Assembly: GCA_023934045.1 (NCBI GenBank) | Contig: CP097583.1 | Coordinates: 1 to 64,000, forward strand | Direction: 5' to 3' | Source: Candidatus Phytoplasma vitis | GTDB lineage: Bacteria; Bacillota_I; Bacilli_A; Acholeplasmatales; Acholeplasmataceae | Length of the DNA: 64,000 nucleotides | In this document: positions 1 through 8,703 of the stretch, one piece after another | Position numbering within the stretch: position 1 is the stretch's first letter | How the letters are laid out: each line of letters opens with the position of its first letter | Notes under the pieces: generated by a model | The model's database searches: none | The model's input: the letters and a program-made list of their open reading frames with translations, nothing else | Told to the model about the DNA's origin: nothing | Translations under genes and position numbers: made by a program

Positions 1-1371
1 ATGGAAGAAAAAAAATTGTCAAAAAACGAAATTTGGGAAAATATTTTGAAAGATTTATCTTTTATTTGTAGTGAAAAAGTTTTCGAAGAAACTTTTTCTA
101 ATATTAAATTATATAAAATAGAAGATGAAAGTTTTTTTATTTTAGTTGATAATGAATTTATTAAAAATAAAATTTTACATAATTATTTAAATAAAATAGA
201 TAATATTGCTAAAAAATATTCTCAAGAAAAAATATCTTTTCGATTTATTTCTGAAAAAGAAATTCTAAAAGAAGAAAAAAAAATAAAAAAAAAAGAAATT
301 AAAAAAATTAATTCAAGTGATTATTATCAAGGAAATTTAGAATCTAAATATACTTTTGATAATTTTGTTCCTGGAACGAGTAATAGGTTTGCTTTTGAGA
401 TGGCCAAGAAAATTGCTAATTCAGAAAAAATAGAAATAAACCCTTTATATATTTTTGGTTCTGTCGGTTTAGGAAAAACACATTTAATGCAAGCTATCGG
501 AAATCACATTTTAGAAAAAAAACCTAATAAAAAAGTTTTATATATTAAAGCAGATGAATTTATAGAAGATTTTACTAATAAATTAAGAAAAGAAAAAATA
601 GATGAATTTAATAATAAGTACAGGAGTATTGATGTTTTTTTAGTAGATGATATTCAAATAATGTCGGAAGCAACTAGAACTCAAATGGAATTTTTTAAAA
701 TTTTTGATTATCTTAATTTGAATAAAAAAAAAATAGTGATTACAAGTGACAAAAGCGTTTTAGAATTAAAAAATATTATGGAAAGATTAACTAATCGATT
801 TAAAGCAGGATTAGTAGTAGATATTAAAAAACCAGATCTTAAACATCGTCTTGATATTTTAAAAAAAAAAATATTTTCGATTCAAGGTGAAGGTGAAAAC
901 ATTCAATTAAAAAAAGAAATTTTGAATTTTATTTCTTCTAATTTTTATGATAATATAAGAGAAATGGAAGGAGCTTTATTTAGACTTTTAAATTATTTTC
1001 AAATTTATAAATTAGAAATTAATTTAAAAAATACTAAAGAAGCTTTAGAACCTTTATTAAAAAATAAGAAAAATGTATCCGAAGAAGAAATAAATTCTGA
1101 AAAAATTAAAAAAATAGTAAGTAATTTTTATAATATTAATATTAGGGATTTGGTTGGTGACAAAAAAAATTCTAAATATACTTTACCACGGCATATCACT
1201 ATTTATTTTTTAAAAAAAATAAATAATATTTCTTTCAAAACAATAGGTTTTATTTTTAATAAAAAATATTCTTCAATTTTTAAGGCTTATAAAAGAATTG
1301 AAGAAAAAATAGAACAAAACGAAGAATTAAAAAAAGTTGTGGAATTTATTTTAAAAAAAATAAATAATTAA
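1..1371 (+). CDS. dnaA: Chromosomal replication initiator DnaA
   Basis: DnaA binds the replication origin, forms an ATP-dependent filament and loads DnaB. The 456-residue product has a lysine-rich N-terminal domain I and linker (about 1-115), then the AAA+ core starting at the YTFDNFVPG segment, with Walker A GSVGLGKTH (about 152-160), Walker B VDDIQ and the sensor stretch ITSDK. Domain IV at the C-terminus has the expected helices, but the usual GGRDHTTV recognition signature reads NKKYSSIF, so the box-binding residues differ from most DnaA proteins. The window opens at its ATG, so promoter and origin upstream are not visible. dnaN follows after about 40 bp, the common dnaA-dnaN arrangement. 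Confidence 0.97.
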   Translation: MEEKKLSKNEIWENILKDLSFICSEKVFEETFSNIKLYKIEDESFFILVDNEFIKNKILHNYLNKIDNIAKKYSQEKISFRFISEKEILKEEKKIKKKEIKKINSSDYYQGNLESKYTFDNFVPGTSNRFAFEMAKKIANSEKIEINPLYIFGSVGLGKTHLMQAIGNHILEKKPNKKVLYIKADEFIEDFTNKLRKEKIDEFNNKYRSIDVFLVDDIQIMSEATRTQMEFFKIFDYLNLNKKKIVITSDKSVLELKNIMERLTNRFKAGLVVDIKKPDLKHRLDILKKKIFSIQGEGENIQLKKEILNFISSNFYDNIREMEGALFRLLNYFQIYKLEINLKNTKEALEPLLKNKKNVSEEEINSEKIKKIVSNFYNINIRDLVGDKKNSKYTLPRHITIYFLKKINNISFKTIGFIFNKKYSSIFKAYKRIEEKIEQNEELKKVVEFILKKINN

Positions 1372-1411
1372 AAAAAATAAAATTATTTTAAGGAAAATAA
1401 GAAATTGAAAT

Positions 1412-2548
1412 ATGAATTTCGAAATAAAAAAAGAAGTTTTTTTGCATTATTTGAACCAAATTCAAAAAATACTTCCTCAAAAAACTTTTTTTCCTATATA
1501 TTACTACATAAAAATAGATATTAAAAAAGATGTTTTATTTTTAGAAGTTAATAATAGTCATATTGTTGTCAAAATAAAAGTAGAAGATGAAAGTTTAAAA
1601 GTATATGAAGAAGGAATTTTTATTGTATTAGGAAGAAATTTTATTGATATTATTAAAAAAATAGATTATTATCTTATTAAAATTGATTCTTTAGAAGATA
1701 AATTTTTAATTATTAAAACTGATTCTTCACATTATAAATTAAAATTAATGGAATTAGATAATTATCCTTCTTTTGATTTCATTTTTGATTATCAAAATTT
1801 TTTTGAAATAGAAATAGAATTATTTAAAAAATTAATTAAAGAAATGATTATCGTTTCTTCCAAAGATAAACAACAAAATATTTTAACAGGAATCAATTTA
1901 ATTTATAAATTTCCTTTTTTAATTGCTGTAGCTACTGATTCTTTTCGTTTAGGTCAAAAAAAAATAGAATTAAAAATAGATTATTATGATTTTAATATTA
2001 TTATTCCTGCAAAAAGTTTAGAAGAATTACTTAAACTTTTGGAACAACAAAAAGATGAAATTGTTCAAATATCTATCACAGAACAAAAATTTTTTTTAAA
2101 AACAAATTCTTTATTTTTTCAATCACCTCTTTTAGAAGGAAATTATCCAGAATATCCACCGATTAAAAAAGAAAATTTAATTAATTTTTTTAGATTAAAT
2201 AGAAACAATTTAATTAAAGTTTTAGATAGAGTTTCTTTGTTTTTACCAAAAGATAAAAATATTTTTGATAATTCTGTAGAATTTCAAATTCATTCGAATT
2301 ATAAATTAGAAATTTCTTCCGATAGTGAAGAAATAGGACATGCTTTAGAAGAAATGGAAATTTTAGAATCTTCTTTTGATAGAAAAATAAAATCTTTTTT
2401 CAATGTTAAATATTTAGAAGAAATTGTAAAAGTTTTTACTAATGAGCAAATTACATTTTTTTTTGAAAATTCATCGAAACCTTTTGTTATTATGGACGAA
2501 GAGGATGAAACAATTTTATATTTAATTTTCCCTTTTTATTTTAAATAA
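1412..2548 (+). CDS. dnaN: DNA polymerase III beta subunit (sliding clamp)
   Basis: The clamp encircles DNA and tethers polymerase III. The 378-residue length fits the family, and the sequence shows the three-fold repeated clamp architecture, with segments such as IIPAKSLEELLKLLE in the middle domain and EGNYPEYPPI just after it, both typical of bacterial DnaN. It lies 40 bp after dnaA, preceded by a weak AAGGAAAA ribosome-binding site. The C-terminal end, where partner proteins bind, is short and hydrophobic (LIFPFYFK). I see no disruption. Confidence 0.95.
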   Translation: MNFEIKKEVFLHYLNQIQKILPQKTFFPIYYYIKIDIKKDVLFLEVNNSHIVVKIKVEDESLKVYEEGIFIVLGRNFIDIIKKIDYYLIKIDSLEDKFLIIKTDSSHYKLKLMELDNYPSFDFIFDYQNFFEIEIELFKKLIKEMIIVSSKDKQQNILTGINLIYKFPFLIAVATDSFRLGQKKIELKIDYYDFNIIIPAKSLEELLKLLEQQKDEIVQISITEQKFFLKTNSLFFQSPLLEGNYPEYPPIKKENLINFFRLNRNNLIKVLDRVSLFLPKDKNIFDNSVEFQIHSNYKLEISSDSEEIGHALEEMEILESSFDRKIKSFFNVKYLEEIVKVFTNEQITFFFENSSKPFVIMDEEDETILYLIFPFYFK

Positions 2549-2586
2549 TTTTTTCATTTTCCCTTTAAAAAAGGATTTTAATAATT

Positions 2587-3390
2587 ATGATTAAAAAAAA
2601 TCAAAAACAAGATAATAAAATAAATTCTTTATTTTCAGAATTTGATTTTAAAATAAAAATTTATTTTCTTTTTTTGCTTATATTGACTTTTTTTACATTT
2701 ATATTTGATATTTATTTATATACTTTTAGAAAAGACATAGAATTATATAGATATTATCGTAGATTTAAATATTTTACTAATCAAACAGTTTTTTCTATTT
2801 TATTGATTTTATTTTCTTTTTTTGTAAAAATTAAAAATAAAAAAATATATTCTTTTTTTATTTACGGAACTATAGTTAATGGTTTATTAACTTTTTTTGT
2901 TTATAATTTGTTATTACATCCTTTTTATGATAGCGAACATTTTATTATAATGAAGTTTATCAATTCAAATAAACCAGAAGAAGAACTAAAATATTTTATT
3001 AGTTCATTACAACATATTTTTATTCCTTTAATTTATTTTTTTCTTTTTTTCTTTTACATTACTTTAGATTTAAAAAAAATTAAAGAAATTTATTATTCTT
3101 TTTTTCATCCTATCTTATATTTATTTACTTTTTTTATAATCTCTTGTTTTTACAGAGGATGTGAAAAAGATTGGGAAAAATGTTGGCTTCCTTATCCTAA
3201 CATTCAATGTCCTAATCACGGATGGGTTTTATTTAAAAATGAAGAATATGGAAGTATGTTTTCTAAACTAATTATTGTTTTTTTAAGGTTATTAATTTTA
3301 TTTTTTTTATTTTCTATTCTTTTTGTTGTTATTTTTATTAGCAAAAGAAAATTTAATAAAAAAATTAAAAAAAAGCTTTTAAAAAAATAA
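2587..3390 (+). CDS. Multi-pass membrane protein, Pr6Pr/DUF1600-like
   Basis: The 267-residue protein has about six hydrophobic segments (near 28-46, 65-80, 90-105, 140-160, 175-190 and 225-250). Features recalling the Pr6Pr-type membrane family are YFTNQ at the start of a helix, a helix opening QHIFIPLIY and a late loop with YPN; mollicutes have similar proteins of unknown role. The hydrophilic loop around 190-215 carries four cysteines (CEKDWEKC and IQC among them) and could be disulfide-bonded outside the cell. It sits between dnaN and trpS on the same strand. Function is unknown; the family match is by eye only. Confidence 0.8.
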   Translation: MIKKNQKQDNKINSLFSEFDFKIKIYFLFLLILTFFTFIFDIYLYTFRKDIELYRYYRRFKYFTNQTVFSILLILFSFFVKIKNKKIYSFFIYGTIVNGLLTFFVYNLLLHPFYDSEHFIIMKFINSNKPEEELKYFISSLQHIFIPLIYFFLFFFYITLDLKKIKEIYYSFFHPILYLFTFFIISCFYRGCEKDWEKCWLPYPNIQCPNHGWVLFKNEEYGSMFSKLIIVFLRLLILFFLFSILFVVIFISKRKFNKKIKKKLLKK

Positions 3391-3430
3391 ATTAATTTTT
3401 AAATTATTGAAAAAGGTTAATATTAAAAAA

Positions 3431-4447
3431 ATGATTTTTAAAGAAAAAAAAAGATTAATCACAGGTATTAAACCAACAGGAGTTTTAACTTTAGGTAATT
3501 ATTTAGGTGTAATAAAACCTTTGATTCTTTTTCAGAATAAATATCATCATGAATATGATATTTATTTTTTTATTGCAGATTTGCATGCTTTGACTAGTTT
3601 TCAAGAACCATCTTTATTAAAAAAAAATATTCGTGAAATGATATATCTTTGTTTAGCTTTAGGTTTAGACTTAAATAAAACAAATTTATTTATTCAATCA
3701 GAAGTTCCGCAACATACTTATTTAAATTATATAATGGAATCTAATACTTATTTAGGCGAATTAAGTCGAATGATTCAATTTAAAGAGAAGAAAAGTTCTT
3801 CGAAACAAGTTAGAACATCTCTTATGACTTATCCTATTTTAATGTCTTCGGATATTTTACTTTATGATGCTGATGTTGTTCTTTTAGGTCAAGATCAAAA
3901 ACAACATTTAGAATTAACTCGTATTTTAGCTAATCGTTTTAATAATTTATATGGTAATACTTTTGTTGTTCCTAAATTTTTACAATTAGGTTCTATGATT
4001 AAATCTTTAACTGATCCTCAAAAAAAAATGAGTAAAAGTTCTTATGAAAATAGTTCTGATGATAAAGGTTGTATTTATATTTTAGAAAATTTAAATATGA
4101 TAAAGCAAAAAATTTTAAAATCAGTTACTGATTCAGGAAAAGATATAAAATATGATTTAGAACAAAAACCTGGTTTAAGTAATCTTTTAAATATTTATTC
4201 TCTTTTGAAAAATTGTGATTTAAATGATACTATAAAATATTTTCAAAATTTTTCTTATAAAATGCTTAAAGAAGAAATTGCTGATTTATTAGTAGAAGAA
4301 ATTAAAATTATTCAAGAAAAATTTTATGATTTAGAAAAAAATGTTAATTTAGAACAAATTTTAAAAAAAGGAACTCAAAAAGCAATAACAATAGCTGATC
4401 GTAAAATAAAAGAAGTTAGAAAAAAATTAGGAATAGATATAAATTAA
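3431..4447 (+). CDS. trpS: Tryptophanyl-tRNA synthetase
   Basis: TrpS charges tRNA-Trp. Class I signatures are clear: TGIKPTGVLTLGNYLG at the N-terminus (HIGH-equivalent region, here TLGN), the substrate loop LLYDADVVLLGQDQKQHLELTR and the KMSKS motif (KKMSKSS). The length of about 338 residues is normal. The frame is open from a TTG at 3407, but I chose ATG 3431 because it gives the usual short N-terminus (MIFKEKKRLITG) and has AAAAAGG upstream. A strong terminator follows directly. A single TrpS with TGG-only tryptophan codons fits an organism using TGA as stop. Confidence 0.95.
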   Translation: MIFKEKKRLITGIKPTGVLTLGNYLGVIKPLILFQNKYHHEYDIYFFIADLHALTSFQEPSLLKKNIREMIYLCLALGLDLNKTNLFIQSEVPQHTYLNYIMESNTYLGELSRMIQFKEKKSSSKQVRTSLMTYPILMSSDILLYDADVVLLGQDQKQHLELTRILANRFNNLYGNTFVVPKFLQLGSMIKSLTDPQKKMSKSSYENSSDDKGCIYILENLNMIKQKILKSVTDSGKDIKYDLEQKPGLSNLLNIYSLLKNCDLNDTIKYFQNFSYKMLKEEIADLLVEEIKIIQEKFYDLEKNVNLEQILKKGTQKAITIADRKIKEVRKKLGIDIN

Positions 4448-4451
4448 AATT

Positions 4452-4491
4452 AAAACCAAACTCAAAATTTAAATTGAGTTTGGTTTTTTTA
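4452..4491 (+). terminator. Rho-independent terminator of trpS
   Basis: A perfect 14-bp stem (AAAACCAAACTCAA with TTGAGTTTGGTTTT) around an 8-nt AT loop, followed by a T run, begins five bases after the trpS stop codon. Confidence 0.9.
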
Positions 4492-5221
4492 TTGTTTTAA
4501 ATGAAAATAAAAAAATAATAAATTATAAATTTTTAATAAATTAATTTATAAATTTAAATTATTTTTTTATAAAGCATTAACTTTATATTTTATTATTAAT
4601 TTTTATTTCAAATTTACTATAAATATTAAAAAAGAATATAAAAAAATAGTTTTTTATTTTTGTTATTGTATTTTTTTAATTTTTACTTTAGTAATATTAG
4701 ATAGTAAATAATTTAAATATAATAGGAAAAATCGTAAACACTTAAAACATCAACAAACTTTCAATTTAAATTAACTAAACTAAGTTATTTTTTATCTCTT
4801 AAATTCAACTTTTTTTAATTTTATTTTTTTAAAATGGTAAAAGTTGTTGATTTTTTAATTAAAAAAAATTGAAATTTTTTAATTTTTAAAATTATCTAAA
4901 ATAGGTAAAAAACAATAAATTTAAAAAAATTAGTTTTTGATAATTAGTCTTTAATTTTTTTAAATTTTTATTTTATTTATAAAATTTTTATTTATAAAAT
5001 AATGTAAATGAATTTTTTATTATTTTAATTATTATAAATTAATAATATAAAATAATAAAAAATTAATTAAAAAAACAAGTTTATTCTTAGTAAATTAATT
5101 TTACTGAAGATTAAATTTGTTTTTTTTTTTTTTGTGATTTAATTTATATTAGATAGTAGTTTTGTTTTTTTAAAAGAATTGTTGAAAAAGAAATAATATA
5201 GATGAAAGAAAATATTAAAAA
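4492..5221. other. Gene-poor AT-rich spacer
   Basis: No convincing reading frame. It contains an imperfect inverted repeat (ATCAACAAACTTT at about 4749-4761 against AAAAGTTGTTGAT at 4839-4851, followed by a T run) that could be a structured RNA or old terminator, and otherwise A/T tracts. A short frame from ATG 5202 overlaps the next gene out of phase and has no support. Confidence 0.5.
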
Positions 5222-5854
5222 ATGGAATGGATATGGAAACTTTTTAGTAATAATGAATTTTTTAATAAGCATAAAAAAATTATTAAAATAATTTTTACTA
5301 TTTTAAAATGGATAATAATGTTTTTGCCAGTAATTATACCATTGACTATTAGACTTACACCAATTATTATTAAATATTATGATAAAAAAAACTATTTGCC
5401 AACAGAATTAAAAGATGATGGACGTACTGCAGGAGAATTCAAAAGAGATGGATGGACTGCAAAAAAATTAAAAAATAAAGGATATAAAGCAAGAGCATTA
5501 GCAGATGCCGGATTTGATTTAGAAGAATTATATGAAGCAGGATATATTTTAAGAGAATTCAAAGAAGCTGGATTTACTGTAAAAGAATTATATAAAAAAT
5601 TTACCGTAAAAGAATTAAAATATGTCGGATACACTTTAGAAGAATTAGAAGAATTAAAAAATGCAGGATATACTGCTTTGAATTTAAAATATAAAGGATG
5701 TACTGCAAGAGAATTAAAAGACATTGGATTTAATGCAGAAGAATTAAAAAATGCCTGTTTTAATGTAAAAGAATTAAAAGAAGCTGGATTTTCTAAAGAA
5801 GATTTAGAAAAAGCCGGATTTTATTCTTTTCAATTAGAAGAAGATGGCTTTTAA
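5222..5854 (+). CDS. Membrane-anchored decapeptide-repeat protein
   Basis: The 210-residue protein has a basic N-terminus, a long hydrophobic segment (about 22-58, containing IIMFLPVIIPLTI) and then a run of roughly fifteen ten-residue repeats with consensus TAKELKxAGF (for example TVKELYK, TAREL KDIGF, NVKELKEAGF) to the C-terminus. One repeat is interrupted near FTVKELKYVGY and another by an ELEEL insertion. The pattern suggests a helical solenoid exposed on one side of the membrane. I do not recognise a named family; a role in protein or host binding is conjecture. The ATG has no strong ribosome-binding site. Its own terminator follows. Confidence 0.75.
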   Translation: MEWIWKLFSNNEFFNKHKKIIKIIFTILKWIIMFLPVIIPLTIRLTPIIIKYYDKKNYLPTELKDDGRTAGEFKRDGWTAKKLKNKGYKARALADAGFDLEELYEAGYILREFKEAGFTVKELYKKFTVKELKYVGYTLEELEELKNAGYTALNLKYKGCTARELKDIGFNAEELKNACFNVKELKEAGFSKEDLEKAGFYSFQLEEDGF

Positions 5855-5871
5855 AAATCAAAAAGATTAAT

Positions 5872-5925
5872 AAAAAAAGAATTTATTTTTAAATTTAATA
5901 AAAAATAAATTCTTTTTTATTATTA
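5872..5925 (+). terminator. Terminator after the decapeptide-repeat gene
   Basis: Inverted repeat AAAAAGAATTTATTTTT / AAAAATAAATTCTTTTT around an AT loop and followed by T-rich sequence, 18 bases after the stop codon. Confidence 0.75.
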
Positions 5926-6316
5926 TTTTTTTGTTTCGAAATCGAAAAAAATAATAAATAAAAAATAAATAAAATATTTATTTCATCATTAAAAGTTTAT
6001 TTAAAAATAAGAATATACTTTAAAACTATATCCACAGCGGCCTATCTATTTTCCTATGTTACTTATATGTTTGAGTGTTTTTGGAGGGTTTTACGAAAAA
6101 TCCTTTATCATATATATAAAACATTTTATATATAAAAAAACAATAACGAACAAATATTATATTTAGATAAATTAACTATGAATAAAAAGGATATTAAATT
6201 ATTTTTTCATGCTCAAAAAAATATTTAATTTAATTAACGAAAATAAAACTTTGAATAATTTTGAAAAAGAAAAAATTAAAAAAAATATTTTATTTTTATT
6301 ATTTTTTGTCAAAAAT
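5926..6316. other. Intergenic region with a GC-richer island
   Basis: Mostly AT-rich, but 6021-6110 is clearly richer in G and C than its surroundings and contains a DnaA-box-like TATCCACA (about 6030), a hairpin GGGTTTT-ACGA-AAAATCC (6086-6103) and, just after, an 11-bp perfect palindrome TATATATAAAA/TTTTATATATA (6111-6134). It could be a small RNA, a mobile-element remnant or a decayed gene; nothing known was recognised. Confidence 0.4.
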
Positions 6317-6353
6317 AAAAGTTATCAAAATATATAATTTTGATAACTTTTTA
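6317..6353 (-). terminator. Terminator of the malic enzyme gene
   Basis: Perfect 15-bp stem AAAAGTTATCAAAAT / ATTTTGATAACTTTT with a 5-nt loop, just beyond the malic enzyme stop codon; T-rich on the minus strand after the stem. Confidence 0.85.
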
Positions 6354-6372
6354 AATAGAATAAAAATTTAAT

Positions 6373-7551
6373 TTATTTTCTAGTCATATTTGTTTCTATA
6401 GCTACTTTAGCGACAGCTTCAGATATTATTTGGGTAACTTTTTTTTCAAAAATAGAAGGAATTATATTATTTTCATTTAATTCTTTTTCTGGAATAATCG
6501 AAGTTAAAGCATAAACGGCAGCTATTTTCATTTCTTCTGTAATTTGAGTCGCTTGTGAATCTAAAGCGCCGCGAAAAATACCAGGAAAAGCCAAAAGATT
6601 GTTAATTTGATTTGGAAAATCTGAACGCCCTGTAGCAACTATTTTAGCATTTCCTTTTTTAGCTTCATCATACATAATTTCAGGAATAGGATTAGCTAAA
6701 GCAAATACTATAGAATTTGGAGCCATAGTTGAAACCATTTCTGAAGTTAAAATATTAGGTTTTGATAAACCAATGAAAATATCTTTGTTTTGGATAATTT
6801 CTTTTAAAGAGCCAGTTTCATTTTTTAAATTAGTTACTAAAGACATTTTTTTTTGTTCTTCATTTAACCAAGTACAATCTTTTTTGATTGCCCCTTCTTT
6901 ATCTATTAGAATTATATTTTTAAATTCTAATAAAAGAAGCATTTTAGCTACAGCTATTCCTGCTGAACCTGCGCCTGTAATAACTATTTTTACGTCTTTA
7001 ATATTTTTTTTAACTATTTTTAAAGCATTTAAAATTCCTGCGCAAACAACAATAGCTGTCCCATGTTGATCATCATGGAAAACAGGAATATCTAATTTTT
7101 CTTTTAATTTTTTTTCAATGTAAAAACATTCTGGAGATTTAATATCTTCTAAATTAATTCCTCCGAATATTGGAGATATTTTAGAGATAATATTAATAAT
7201 TTCTTCTGGATCTTCGGAATCAATACAAATAGGAAAAGAATCTATATTAGCAAATGTTTTAAATAAACTAGCTTTTCCTTCCATTACTGGAATTGAAGCT
7301 AATGCTCCTATATTTCCTAAACCAAGAACAGCTGTTCCGTTAGTAATAACAGCAACATTATTTCCCTTAGTTGTGTATTTATAAGCATTTTTTGGATTTT
7401 TAGCAATTTCCAAACAAGGTTCTGCTACTCCTGGAGTATAAATTAAAGAAAGTTCTTGGAGATTATTAATTTTTATTTTAGTGTTTATTTCTAATTTACC
7501 TTTATTTTTTTCATGAATTTTTAATGCTTCTTCTTTTATATTTAAAGACAT
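6373..7551 (-). CDS. sfcA: Malic enzyme (malate to pyruvate, NAD-type)
   Basis: Oxidative decarboxylation of malate to pyruvate, proposed as a main carbon and energy route in phytoplasmas. The 392-residue protein is the short form, about 390-400 residues. Seen: SLIYTPGVAEPC with the catalytic Tyr, VMEGKASLFK with the catalytic Lys, the metal site DSEDPEE and DDQHGTAIVV, and the dinucleotide-binding GAGSAGIAVAK. The downstream ALANPIPE and TGRSDFPNQ(I/V)NN segments are also typical. It stands alone on the minus strand, with GGATGG near the start as a plausible ribosome-binding site. NAD versus NADP preference cannot be decided by eye. Confidence 0.95.
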   Translation of the reverse strand: MSLNIKEEALKIHEKNKGKLEINTKIKINNLQELSLIYTPGVAEPCLEIAKNPKNAYKYTTKGNNVAVITNGTAVLGLGNIGALASIPVMEGKASLFKTFANIDSFPICIDSEDPEEIINIISKISPIFGGINLEDIKSPECFYIEKKLKEKLDIPVFHDDQHGTAIVVCAGILNALKIVKKNIKDVKIVITGAGSAGIAVAKMLLLLEFKNIILIDKEGAIKKDCTWLNEEQKKMSLVTNLKNETGSLKEIIQNKDIFIGLSKPNILTSEMVSTMAPNSIVFALANPIPEIMYDEAKKGNAKIVATGRSDFPNQINNLLAFPGIFRGALDSQATQITEEMKIAAVYALTSIIPEKELNENNIIPSIFEKKVTQIISEAVAKVAIETNMTRK

Positions 7552-8182
7552 TTATTTTAAACCATCCAACTAATTTTAATATTTTATGTTTTATTAAAAA
7601 ATACATTTTAATATAAAAAAATGATAATTTTAAGTATCCAAATAAATTTGTAAATTTTCGAAAATAAATATTTTATTTCAAATTAACTATATTTATTTTA
7701 TTTAAAAAAATAATTTTAAATAAAATAAAAAAAGTAATAATTTAAAATATTTATAAATAAATATCTTCTATATAACATTATATAATTATAACTAATTATA
7801 ATTTTAAAAATTTTTAATTTTGCGTTGTTTCTTTTTTAATTTCTACATACTTATTTTGTTTTTAAAAACAAATAAACTAATTAATAAAATTTAAAAAAAA
7901 TTGAGTTTATAGAAAATAAAAATTTTAATTTTAAAATATTATCATAAAACTCTATTTATATTGATTATTCAATAAAAATAATGAATTAAAAATAAATTTT
8001 TTTTGATTAAAAATTCCTTTTAAAAAGAGAATATATAGAAATAATCTTTTGAAAGATTATTTTCCTCCTGAAAGAGAAATATTTATAGTAAGCTGTATGT
8101 TTACTTTTTTTCTAATTTTAAATGTAAAACGATTTATTTAGAAAAAAGAAAACATTTAACTAAAAAAATTTTAATAAAAAAA
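7552..8182. other. Gene-poor spacer upstream of the repeat-flanked cassette
   Basis: No supported gene. It includes a palindrome AATAATCTTTTGAAAGATTATT near 8039-8062, sharing the core CTTTTGAAAG with the palindrome at the left end of the inverted-repeat element at 58923, and a short purine-rich CCTCCTGAAAGAG segment after it. Confidence 0.4.
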
Positions 8183-8270
8183 TGTTTATATTTTTATTAA
8201 AAATTATAATTATCAAAGAATAATAAAATATTTAAATTATCTTTTTCCTTATCAATTTAAATATCAAAAA

Positions 8271-8331
8271 GAAAACCAACAATCCACTCTCAGATAATAA
8301 TGAGATTTTTATTTGTTGGTTTTCTTTTTTA
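8271..8331 (+). terminator. Terminator-like hairpin in repeat copy A
   Basis: Twelve-bp stem GAAAACCAACAA (8271-8282) with TTGTTGGTTTTC (8313-8324), then TTTTTT; the loop holds a second small stem. Confidence 0.75.
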
Positions 8332-8378
8332 ATATTTTATTAAAAAAAATTTTTAATTTTTGCATTTTTAATTTTTGC

Positions 8379-8406
8379 TTGACATATTATTTTTTTATGT
8401 TATAGT
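8379..8406 (+). promoter_or_regulatory. Promoter in repeat copy A
   Basis: TTGACA (8379-8384), 16-bp spacer, TATAGT (8401-8406): near-consensus sigma-70 promoter reading toward the cassette. Confidence 0.7.
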
Positions 8407-8474
8407 ATTGATAATTAATAAATAGTTTACTTAAAAAAGATTTTATTATTTATAATAATAATTCCATAAATATT

Positions 8475-8503
8475 TTGACATAAAAATTGTTATTTGATAT
8501 AAT
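8475..8503 (+). promoter_or_regulatory. Consensus promoter of the leader/membrane-protein cassette
   Basis: TTGACA (8475-8480), 17-bp spacer, TATAAT (8498-8503). Both boxes and the spacing are perfect consensus, which is uncommon in this window, and it lies about 70 bp before the leader ATG. Confidence 0.8.
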
Positions 8504-8574
8504 GGTTTTATTAATTAAAATTAATATATCTTGTTTAGAAAAATAGATAATATTCAATAGGATTGGAGGTTTCT

Positions 8575-8703
8575 ATGTTTAAATTTTTTTTAAATATGAA
8601 AAAAGAAGACATTATGTTAATAAATTTAATTCAACCTAAGCACGGTATACAAATGGAATCTCAAACCAACTTAAATGTTTATTGTGGTAAATTAAAAAAA
8701 TGA
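8575..8703 (+). CDS. 42-residue leader protein coupled to membrane protein
   Basis: A small frame with the best expression signals in the area: GGAGG (8565-8569) five bases before ATG 8575 and a consensus promoter upstream. The product begins MFKFFLNMKKEDIML, continues NLIQPKHGIQMESQ and ends with a lysine-rich tail. Its TGA stop (8701-8703) overlaps the ATG (8700) of the next gene, the usual layout for translational coupling. No homology was recognised. It may be a regulatory leader peptide, a small functional partner, or a remnant of a longer gene. Confidence 0.6.
   Translation: MFKFFLNMKKEDIMLINLIQPKHGIQMESQTNLNVYCGKLKK

Larger units (their letters stand above)
8183..8409 (+). repeat. Direct repeat, copy A (terminator plus promoter module)
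   Basis: About 215 bp that recur at 9809-10020 with high identity; copy A has an extra 15-bp partial duplication (TGCATTTTTAATTTT). Each copy contains a strong hairpin (GAAAACCAACAA/TTGTTGGTTTTC with an inner CTCA/TGAG stem and a T run) followed by a promoter TTGACA-16-TATAGT, and similarity stops right after the promoter. The copies bracket the 8575-9719 cassette. Confidence 0.85.

Noticed and set aside
5202-5291. Short frame from ATG 5202 overlapping the decapeptide-repeat gene
   Set aside because: Out of frame, stops after about 29 codons, no ribosome-binding site.
5392-5724. 110-residue minus-strand frame with regular repeats
   Set aside because: It is the antisense of the decapeptide-repeat gene; its regularity only mirrors that repeat.
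6021-6110. Considered as tRNA, 4.5S RNA or RNase P RNA
   Set aside because: No cloverleaf, GGTTCRA arm or conserved core elements were found.
6773-7069. 98-residue plus-strand frame
   Set aside because: Antisense of the malic enzyme gene.
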